From CAYMRB01 sp964392615 (GTDB taxonomy: Bacteria > Planctomycetota > UBA8108), in contig CAYMRB010000222.1 of the NCBI GenBank assembly GCA_964392615.1, positions 1 to 16,116 on the forward strand: a DNA stretch of 16,116 bases. The letters are read 5' to 3'. The notes under the pieces were generated by a model. It was not told where the DNA came from and made no database searches. It saw only the letters and a list, made by a program, of their open reading frames with translations. Positions 1-6,700 of the stretch are shown here, piece after piece. The translations under genes and the position numbers were made by a program. Within the stretch, counting starts at the first letter, position 1; each line of letters opens with the position of its first letter.

Positions 1-14
1 TTGTTTTCTAAGCG

Positions 15-398
15 ATGACGACGATGAGACTTGTGACTAACCGATCACGCATGACCGGAAGCCACGATCGGTCAGTCGAGGCGGTCGCCGAGGGTCTCGC
101 CGCCGGCGCCGCCGTGGACAGCCTCGTCTACGAACAGATGAAGGCCACTGGCGTCGCCGCTGCAGATCGCGTGCGGGTCGTCGCGAAGTCCGAAGCGTTC
201 GGTATGCCTCCCGTGGTCGTTCACCCGAAGGTCTCACGCGACGTACGGCAAGCTCTGGTGGCTGCCCTCCTCGACATGCACGAAGACCCGCAGGGACAGA
301 GTGTACTCGTCGCCCTCGGAATCGAACGATTCGTCGTGCCGGCCATCGAGGACTACGAGAAGGTCCGGCGGATGGCCCAGTCGGTCGACGGGGAATGA
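15..398 (+). pseudogene. PhnD-type substrate-binding protein, C-terminal part only
   Basis: The readable protein (about 127 residues, of which those from 'TGSHDRSVEAVAEGLA' onward look genuine) matches the C-terminal lobe of PhnD-like phosphate/phosphonate ABC-type binding proteins. Visible signatures are 'GAAVDSLVYE', then 'VVAKSEAFGMPPVVVHP' (ligand-lobe strand), then 'LLDMHEDPQGQSVLVALGI' and a terminal 'DYEKVRRM'. Such proteins are normally about 300 residues with a signal peptide. Here an in-frame TAA lies at 9-11, and the other two forward frames also stop within the first 45 bases, so the front half is absent. The first dozen or so residues do not resemble the family. Either the contig edge is damaged, a frameshift lies near base 50, or the gene is decayed. 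Its stop overlaps the kinase start (ATGA), which argues that an intact version is the kinase's periplasmic sensor partner rather than a transporter component. The family call is fairly sure; the pseudogene status is not. Confidence 0.62.
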
Positions 399-1837
399 TG
401 CTCCAGCGCGCCTTGAATCGCGTTTGGCGCCTGGCTCTTGACGTCCCGATTCGTTTCAAGATTCTCGGTATCGGCGTCGGCATCGCGACGCTCTTCGGCC
501 TGGCGACCCTCTGGGTCGTCAGGGCATCGATCTCCGACACTCTGACTTTCGAGCTCAGAGACTCCGGGGTACTTCTCACCGAGAATCTCGCCCGCCAGGC
601 CGAGGGCTTCGTGGCCGTCGACGATAGACTGGCAGTCCACCAACTCCTGGCTCGCCTGAGAGAGAGCCACAGTGACATCGTGTACGCGATGGTACTGGAT
701 CCGTCCGGTGGCGTCGTCGCCGATACGTTCGAGAGAGGAGTTCCGGGCGATCTCCTCACGTTCGGCACGACTCCGTCGAGTGACACGGTGGTCGAGTATC
801 TCGAATCCGAAGACGACCGGATCTGGGACTTCGCGTCGCCCCTGACGCCCGGTGTCGGTGGGGTGGCGCGAATCGGAGTGTCGGAGCGGGCCGTCGACTC
901 GGCCCTCGATCGCACGTCGTTCGGAATCTTCGTGACGTTCTGGGTCTGTTCGGCGATCGGAATCCTCTTCGCGGTCGTTCTGACGCGCATCATCACGCGT
1001 CCGGTCCTTGACCTCGTGAAGGCGACGAATCGCGTGGCGAAGGGAGACCTGGATGGCGAGGCGACCGTGTACAGCGAAGATGAGATCGGCGGTCTCAGCC
1101 GGTCGCTCAATCACATGATTGGAACGCTGCGCGAGTATCGTCGCGAGGTCGGCGAGAAGGAGGCTGCCCAGGCCCGTCTGCTCCAGGCTGCCGTCACCGC
1201 GCAGGAGGGGGAACGCAGGCGCATCTCGCGCGAATTGCACGACGGCGTCGGTCAGGCTCTGACGTTCGTACTGATTCGATTGCGCATCTTGGTCGACTCC
1301 GAACCCAGCGAGGACTTTCGCCGATCGCTGCTGGAACTTCGTGAGCAGGTATCCGCCACGCTCGACGAGATCCGGGCTACGGCGCGCGAGCTGCGGCCGT
1401 CGATTCTCGATGACCTGGGAGTCGTGAAGGCCCTCCAGAGGCATGTGGAGGACTTCTCGACGCGAACCGAAGTACACACCGATTTTCACGCGACCGGCTT
1501 CGACAGCGACGAGAGATTGGCCTCCCATCTTCAGAGCGCCCTCTATCGCGTCGGTCAGGAAGCGCTGACGAACGTGGCCAAGCATTCCAACGCGCGCCGC
1601 GCGAGCGTCGTCATTCAGCGCGCCCAGGGCCGAGTCCTGTTGACGGTTGAAGATGACGGCGATGGTTTTGACGTTGACAGCGCTCTCCGCGACGACGCGC
1701 ACTCTCGAAGCGTCGGGCTACTCGGCATGCGCGAACGAGCGGAGCTGGTGGGTGGCAGATTGACCGTCGAGTCGTCGGCGGCGTCGGGTACCTCCGTGCG
1801 ACTGGACGTGTACTGTGACGTGGAGGGTGAGCCTTGA
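395..1837 (+). CDS. Membrane sensor histidine kinase (HAMP, HisKA_3, HATPase_c)
   Basis: This 480-residue kinase has a first membrane segment at about residues 22-43, an extracytoplasmic sensor region of about 130 residues, a second membrane segment at about 174-198, and a HAMP linker at about 199-250. A short helical stretch follows, then a HisKA_3 dimerisation domain. The phospho-acceptor is His282 in 'ERRRISRELHDGVGQALT', the signature of NarX/DegS/LiaS-type kinases. The ATPase domain shows the N box 'EALTNVAKHSNAR' (Asn393), the G1 motif 'DDGDGF' (421-425) and the G2-like 'GLLGMRERAELVGG'. All catalytic motifs look intact. The start codon overlaps the stop of the binding-protein gene (ATGA, 395-398), with a second ATG directly after it. 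The response regulator start overlaps this gene's stop. Coupling on both sides implies one operon and a cognate three-part system. The ligand is unknown; the upstream partner suggests an oxyanion or small organic molecule. Confidence 0.93.
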   Translation: MMLQRALNRVWRLALDVPIRFKILGIGVGIATLFGLATLWVVRASISDTLTFELRDSGVLLTENLARQAEGFVAVDDRLAVHQLLARLRESHSDIVYAMVLDPSGGVVADTFERGVPGDLLTFGTTPSSDTVVEYLESEDDRIWDFASPLTPGVGGVARIGVSERAVDSALDRTSFGIFVTFWVCSAIGILFAVVLTRIITRPVLDLVKATNRVAKGDLDGEATVYSEDEIGGLSRSLNHMIGTLREYRREVGEKEAAQARLLQAAVTAQEGERRRISRELHDGVGQALTFVLIRLRILVDSEPSEDFRRSLLELREQVSATLDEIRATARELRPSILDDLGVVKALQRHVEDFSTRTEVHTDFHATGFDSDERLASHLQSALYRVGQEALTNVAKHSNARRASVVIQRAQGRVLLTVEDDGDGFDVDSALRDDAHSRSVGLLGMRERAELVGGRLTVESSAASGTSVRLDVYCDVEGEP

Positions 1838-2499
1838 GCGCGCGCATCGTCATCGCGGACGACCATTCGCTGCTGCGGAGCGGCCTTCGAATGTTGCTCG
1901 ATCGAGAGCCGGATTTCGACGTCGTCGGCGAAGCCTCGAGCGGAGAGGAGGCCCTCCAGAAGGCCCTCGATCTGAGGCCCGATGTCCTCCTGCTGGACAT
2001 CACCATGCCCGGACTCTCCAGCGCCGCAGTGGCCGAGCGGCTCAAAAAAGAGCTGACCGCGTTGAGAATCGTCGTTCTCACGATGCACGACAACGAGGGG
2101 TACTTGCGGGCATACCTCGAGCTCGGCGTGAGCGCCTACGTCGTCAAGAAGGCGGCGGACTCTGATCTCTGCGAAGCCATTCGGGCCACGCTGCGAGGCG
2201 AGGTCTACGTTCACCCGAGCCTTTCATCTCACCTCGTCACCCCGTTCCTCAATGGAGGCGACCGGGACCAGGAATCGGGGCTGGCGCTCCTGACGACCAG
2301 AGAGCGGACCGTCTCCCAGCTCATCGCTCGCGGTCATACGAACCGAGAGATCGGCGAGCGACTCGCGATCAGCGTGCGCACAGTCGAGTCTCATCGAGCG
2401 CGCGTACTGCGAAAGCTCGGGCTCTCCACGCGCGCCGAGCTCGTACGCTTTGCCGCAGAGCACGGACTTCTGAATCTCGACTACCCACCCGACGCGTAA
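1834..2499 (+). CDS. NarL/LuxR-family two-component response regulator
   Basis: This is a 221-residue regulator of standard length. The receiver domain (about 4-120) has the acidic pair Asp9/Asp10, the phospho-acceptor Asp55 in 'VLLLDITMPG', Thr83 in 'VVLTMHD' and Lys105 in 'AYVVKKA'. The C-terminal LuxR-type helix-turn-helix (about 152-210) reads 'LLTTRERTVSQLIARGHTN' followed by 'EIGERLAISVRTVESHRARV', the usual DNA-recognition helix pattern. The start is TTG at 1834, overlapping the kinase stop (TTGA). A GGAGGG Shine-Dalgarno-like run at 1822-1827 with a 6-nt spacer supports it. It is the predicted phosphorylation target of the kinase. Its DNA targets cannot be read from this window; the nearby membrane-protein and mobB genes on the same strand are candidates, which is inference. 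The gene looks intact. Confidence 0.94.
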   Translation: MSARIVIADDHSLLRSGLRMLLDREPDFDVVGEASSGEEALQKALDLRPDVLLLDITMPGLSSAAVAERLKKELTALRIVVLTMHDNEGYLRAYLELGVSAYVVKKAADSDLCEAIRATLRGEVYVHPSLSSHLVTPFLNGGDRDQESGLALLTTRERTVSQLIARGHTNREIGERLAISVRTVESHRARVLRKLGLSTRAELVRFAAEHGLLNLDYPPDA

Positions 2500-2532
2500 C
2501 GAGCCGCTTCGTTCCTCGACGTTAGCGGCTTG
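2500..2532 (+). terminator. Hairpin after the response regulator, weak terminator candidate
   Basis: A perfect 7-bp stem pairs AGCCGCT (2502-2508) with AGCGGCT (2524-2530) around a 15-nt loop. It is extendable by a G-U and a C-G pair to about 9 bp. It begins one base after the regulator stop. No T-run follows, and the 3' arm runs into the TTG of the next reading frame, so it could equally be a processing or coupling hairpin. Confidence 0.25.
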
Positions 2533-2882
2533 ACGCCCGCGGATCTCGCTCGCCATCTCGAAGATGTCATCCGGCCGCGGGCTTTCCGCTGGCTGGGGAA
2601 TGTCCTGCTCGCCCTGACGGTGGTCTATCTCTACTTCATGGTCGCCGAGAAGCTCACCGCCGATTACGCGGACTCGAGAGCGAGAAGGGAATCGCTCACG
2701 AGGTCGTGTTCGGGGCCTACGCGAGCATGTTCTGGACGGTCGTGGCATGTCTCGGCGTGGCCGGCGCGATCCTCCTCGTGCAACTCGTTACAGGCTGGTC
2801 ATCCGTCCCCATGAGCGTGACCAGTGGAGTTCTTGGCCCGCGGCGGCTCCGGAACCGACGCTGCGGCGGGTCGTCCGCCTGA
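2530..2882 (+). pseudogene. NrfD/PsrC-like membrane subunit fragment, frameshifted
   Basis: The first piece (TTG at 2530 to about 2670) gives a hydrophilic start, then 'HLEDVIRPRAFRWLGNVLL', then a membrane helix containing 'VVYLYFMVAEKLTADYA'. Moving to the frame starting at 2670 restores sense. It reads 'GLESEKGIAHEVVFGAYASM' followed by 'FWTVVACLGVAGAILLVQ', a second membrane helix, and closes at TGA 2880-2882. Joined, the order is helix with 'Y-x-Y-F-x-x-A-E-x-L-T-x-x-Y', acidic loop, 'FGAYASMFWTVVA', helix. This resembles the middle of NrfD/PsrC/ActC quinone-interacting subunits ('AEYLTxWYG ... GPYAPxFWTxV'). Full NrfD proteins have 8-10 helices, so most of the family is missing even after repair. 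The shift corresponds to one lost base near 2670, which could be a sequencing deletion. The family assignment is from pattern memory only and is tentative; the frame change itself is clear. Confidence 0.45.
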
Positions 2883-3100
2883 CGCTCTTCCTCCTCACGC
2901 TGCTCGGTGGAATCACGCTCGCGGTCGTCGGGCTCTATTTCTCGGCGCGAATGGACACGGAGCCTTTCCTCGACCCGACGGTCCCGTTCAGTCCCGTCCT
3001 GTTCATCCTCGGGATCACGGCTTGCTTCTACTCTGCCTTCGTTTACGAGACGCTGCCACCGGTCCCCGCCCCTCGGGAAGGGCCCGCCGAGAGAGGTTAG
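2747..3100 (+). CDS. Small two-helix membrane protein or tail of the preceding broken gene
   Basis: The open frame gives 117 residues. The first 20 or so ('MSRRGRRDPPRATRYRLV') are read across DNA that encodes a good membrane helix in another frame, so the nominal ATG at 2747 is probably not real; genuine sense in this frame appears to begin near 2790. Beyond that are two hydrophobic segments, about 45-65 ('LFLLTLLGGITLAVVGLYF') and about 82-101 ('SPVLFILGITACFYSAFVY'), with a short 'ARMDTEPFLDPTVPF' loop between them. A proline-rich charged tail closes the protein. I do not recognise a family. It follows the NrfD-like fragment with no gap and in a frame one base back, so it may be the C-terminal third of the same protein separated by a second missing base. 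Alternatively it is an independent small membrane protein. It lies 85 nt upstream of mobB on the same strand. Confidence 0.45.
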   Translation: MSRRGRRDPPRATRYRLVIRPHERDQWSSWPAAAPEPTLRRVVRLTLFLLTLLGGITLAVVGLYFSARMDTEPFLDPTVPFSPVLFILGITACFYSAFVYETLPPVPAPREGPAERG

Positions 3101-3185
3101 CTCTAACCGGTTCTTCTTTCTCTCGATACGATTGGACCGCGTCGGCAACTGGTCATACGTTCCGTCACCCTTCGCGAGGTATCGA

Positions 3186-3698
3186 GTGAAGCGCGTTCAC
3201 ATCGTCGGCCGGAAGAACTCCGGCAAGACCACGCTGGTCGTCGATCTCGTAAGGCACCTTACGGCCAATGGCCTCCGCGTCGGAACGATCAAGCACACGC
3301 ATCATCGACACGAGCTGGACACTCCGGGAAAAGACTCGTATCGGCATTGCGAGTCGGGTGCCGAGATCGTCGGTGTACTCGCCAGACAGATGAATGCGGT
3401 CTTCTGGCCGACGCGCGAGGAGTCTTCCAAGCACGAACGATACGACCGAATGACGCGGATGTTCGAGGGCTGCGACCTCTTGCTCGTGGAGGGCGATTCG
3501 CAGACGGACGGTCTCAAGATCGAGGTGTGGCGCGCCGACTCGGCGCCCAACCCGCTCGCGATGACGGACGATTCGATCGCGGCCGTCGTGACCGACGATC
3601 CGCTGACGCTGTCCCGGACGGTACTGTCGCGTGCGGATGTTCCGGGGATAGCGGATTGGCTACAGCTCGTCGTCGAGCTGCAGCCGCCGCCGGGTTGA
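3186..3698 (+). CDS. mobB: MobB-like molybdopterin-guanine dinucleotide biosynthesis GTPase
   Basis: The protein has 170 residues, the usual size for MobB, which binds GTP and assists MobA in attaching GMP to molybdopterin in the cytoplasm. The P-loop is 'GRKNSGKTT' at residues 8-16 in an N-terminal beta-strand context ('VKRVHIVGRKNSGKTTL'). Family landmarks follow: 'VGTIKHTHH' (about 32-40), 'DTPGKDSYRHCESGA' (45-59, matching the family 'D-x-x-G-x-D-S-x-R-h-x-x-A-G-A') and 'CDLLLVEG' (Walker-B-like, 96-103) before 'LKIEVWR'. The frame is open further upstream to 2907, but that stretch is low-quality sequence overlapping another membrane-protein frame. I place the start at GTG 3186, preceded by a GAGG-type Shine-Dalgarno at about 3176-3179. 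Its position after an NrfD-like fragment suggests a molybdoenzyme context. It converges with the giant minus-strand gene 30 bp downstream. Confidence 0.88.
   Translation: MKRVHIVGRKNSGKTTLVVDLVRHLTANGLRVGTIKHTHHRHELDTPGKDSYRHCESGAEIVGVLARQMNAVFWPTREESSKHERYDRMTRMFEGCDLLLVEGDSQTDGLKIEVWRADSAPNPLAMTDDSIAAVVTDDPLTLSRTVLSRADVPGIADWLQLVVELQPPPG
3663..3680 (+). other. Perfect 7-bp inverted repeat in the mobB 3' end
   Basis: CAGCTCG (3663-3669) pairs perfectly with CGAGCTG (3674-3680) around the 4-nt loop TCGT. It lies inside the last codons of mobB, where a TCG/GTC-rich codon run makes such pairing fairly likely by chance. It could contribute to 3'-end protection, but there is no U-tract. Confidence 0.3.
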
Positions 3699-3717
3699 TG
3701 GAGGCCTACTACCGAAT

Positions 3718-3741
3718 CGTGTGCGAGCTCAACGGCACGCG
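3718..3741. terminator. Hairpin in the convergent junction, possible bidirectional terminator
   Basis: CGTGTGC (3718-3724) pairs with GCACGCG (3735-3741), giving 7 bp with one G-U and a 10-nt loop. It sits between the mobB stop (3698) and the end of the convergent giant gene, overlapping that gene's last codons and stop at 3729. The position suits a shared terminator. No T-run is present on either side, so this is weak. Confidence 0.3.
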
Positions 3742-6700
3742 TTCAAGTAGACGGTGATCTCCCTGGCGTATGCGATGCCGACCTCGAACTCGACCGGGAC
3801 GATGACGTCGATCGACCCGTCTCCGTCGACGTCGCCCTGCTCGGCCCCGAGGAACCAGCTGTCTTCGGGGTCCAGCGAGTAGTACAGAGGATCACCCGGA
3901 ACGAGCCCTCCGACGCCGTCGCCGCGCATCCATGCGAACTGGCTCGGTGAGCCTTGGTCGACGCTGATCACGTCCGTCTTGCCATCGACATCGACGTCGA
4001 GCACGACGGTCCGGAACGGGTAGTGAGGCCCTGGCGCCGCGGTCCAGATGGGGCCCTGGAACGTCCCGTCCCCGACTCCGCTTCCCGGGCTGCTTTCGTT
4101 GCCGAGGTAGACGTAGTATCTCCGACGTTCCAGGCCGCACGCCACGATGTCGAGAATCCCGTCCCCGTTCATGTCGCCCACGTCGACCGAGTAGAAGCCC
4201 GCGTCGACGGAAAGGGTCTGGTCCAGCGCGAAGCCCGTCGGCTCGGACGCGTACGTGTACATGTCCCAGGCGATGATGACGAAGTCGTCGCGACCGTCGC
4301 CGTTGAAGTCCCCGATGGCGATGCCTTCCTGGTACTCGGGAACGGTCTCATCGAAGGAGAAGCCGCCGGCCCCATCGCCGTTCCAGACGGAGATGCTGTC
4401 TTCCCCCGTGGCGAGAAGGTCGAGGTGGTCGTCTCCGTCGAAGTCGCCGACCTCGACTCGAGAGATGTCTCCTCCTCCCTGGAACGGAATCGCGACCGAG
4501 CCGCCGTCGAAGAAGTGCACCTGGATCTCGTTGTCGTCCGCCGTGGCGACGATCACGTCGTTCCCTCCGGGGGCAGACGTCTCATCGAGCCGGGCGACCT
4601 CGACATCGACCGGCAAGAACACTGCCAGCTCGCTGACCGTGAAGTCGGCACCGTCGAACTCGGTGTACAGGACCACGGCGTCCTCTTCCGGAATGCACGC
4701 CAAGACATCCGCCTTGCCGTCATTGTCGATGTCTCCGGCGCCGAATCCGGGCAGGTAGTCCGGCGCGTCGAAGCGCCCGCCGAAGGTCAGCGGACCGCAG
4801 CTCCCGCCTCCGGGAGCCTGCACCTCGGCCAGCGCGAAGTACTGGCGCCCCAGGATCATCTTGGAAAACGTCCCCACGCCCGTCGCGATGTCGATGAGCA
4901 GCATCGGCGTCCGCACGCCGGAGTCGGGATCGTCGCCGAGGGCGAGAAGCGTGTCATCGTTCAGCTGCAGCAGCCCGAAGACCCCGGCCGTGCCGATGTC
5001 GCCGATCGTCGCGGCGATCCCGCCACTCGTCCGATCGAGCTCGACAAGCGTGTCGGTTGTCGCGTCCTTGGCGATCGCCGCGAGGAGCCGACCGTCGTCG
5101 AGAGCGAGGATTCCGTAGATCGGGCCCGGGAGCGGAGCGCCGATTCGCGTCACCTCCGCAGTCTGCGGGTGGACGCTGACGAGCTGGCCGGTCGGTCCTC
5201 CAAAGCCGATCTGCACGCCGTAGAACAGCTCGTCGTCGTCGTGGTACGTCAGCTGTAGCGTCAAGACGACCTCGCCCCCGGAGGTCTCGAGCGGCCCTCG
5301 GACGGCATCGAGCGTCGCGGTCAGCGTCTCGGCTTCCGTCAGCTCGCTGGTCGCGGTCAACGCCATCACGTAGACGCCGTCGCCGTCGAATCCGTGGCCG
5401 AAGCCGAGACCGGGTACCGAGCCCAGCTTGCCGGCCCGGCCGCTCGCGGGGTCCAGAACGAACAGGTCCGGGCCGCTCTGAACGAGAATGTCCCCTGGCT
5501 CGGGCGGCTCGGGAGTCTCGGCGTTCCACAGCGGGTTGGAACCGAGAATGACCTCTGCACCGTCAGAGAAATCGTCGCCGTCGCTGTCGTCGTCGAGAGG
5601 ATCGGTGCTCAGGGTAATGACCTCGTCGCCGTCGGAAAGGCCGTCGTCATCGGAGTCCGTGCCGAGCGGGTGTGTGCCGAGCGCGATCTCGTGACCGTCG
5701 TTGAGCCCGTCGTCGTCGGTATCGGGATCGTCGGGATCCGTGTTGGTCAGCTCCGTCTCGTCGGCGTCGGAGAGACCGTCGTTGTCCCGATCGGGGGCGA
5801 GGACGAGCACGTGCTTGACGAGCAGTTCGATCGTCGAAGGGTCGACCACCCTGTTGAAGCCCTGCCCGAGGAGGATGGTCTTCGGCACTCCGGTTCGCAC
5901 ATCGTAGCCGACGGGAGACTGGCCCTCGGGAGTGACGGAGATCGACCCGTGCCGGATCGGAGACACGCGCAGGATGAGGCGATTGGTGACCATATTGCTC
6001 ACGTCGCTCGCGGCGAGGGCCGGACCGCGGATGAGATGCTCGCCGATCGGCCCGCCGGACGCGGGACTGAACCTGAACGCCTCGCGCAGATTGCCGTTTT
6101 CCGGATCGATGACCGTGATGCCGCCCGCTCCGGCTTCGCCGCCGAAGTTCCGGATCCTGTTCGGTGCGGCGACGGTCAGGCTCGTGGTCGCGAGAACCTG
6201 CAGATCACCTCCACGGCCGCCGCCCCCGCCGCCTCCCGGGGAGGCCGGGACGCCGGTCAGCTCGCCGCTGGCCGAGGCGAGGCCGAAGAACACGTCGTAC
6301 TGCAGGGCGCCGTGACGCGAGCCGTTGCCGCCGGCGCCACCTTCTGCGGTGATGCTTCCCGTGACGTCGATCGCACCGGGGCAGCGAATGCGCACGGGTC
6401 GCCCGCCGGCACCTCCGGCTCCTCCGCCCCCTCCGTAGAGACGGGCAGCGGCTACGACAGCGTCCACGGACATCCGCCCGCCGCCGCCGCCGCCGCCTCC
6501 GTGGCTCGAGATCTGGCCCCACTCGTTGATCTCGAAGTTGCGGACCGCGCCGAAGCCCCGACCGCCGACGAACCTCCCCTCGGTGAGATCGGTGATCGCG
6601 CCGGCGAGACGGGTGATCTCGAGCCCGAACTCGACACAGGCCTGAAAGTCCCCGTCCAGGCAGGCCGCGGCCGCGAGAAGGTCTCCGACATCGAGGCCGG

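Noticed and set aside
353..1702. Minus-strand 449-codon open frame opposite the kinase
   Set aside because: The plus strand has every kinase catalytic motif intact; the antisense translation is low-complexity charged sequence.
2907..3185. 93-residue N-terminal extension of MobB
   Set aside because: The translation is Ser/Arg-rich and overlaps the two-helix membrane-protein frame. The P-loop should lie near the N-terminus, which GTG 3186 with its GAGG motif provides.
3954..5258. Plus-strand 434-codon open frame antisense to the FG-GAP region
   Set aside because: It is the complement of Asp/Gly/Val-rich repeats, giving an artificial 'VDVDVEHD'-type composition with no start signal.
5526..5792. 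Tandem DNA repeat or CRISPR-like array
   Set aside because: The periodicity comes from Asp-rich Ca-binding protein repeats; the DNA units differ in sequence and length and there are no spacers.
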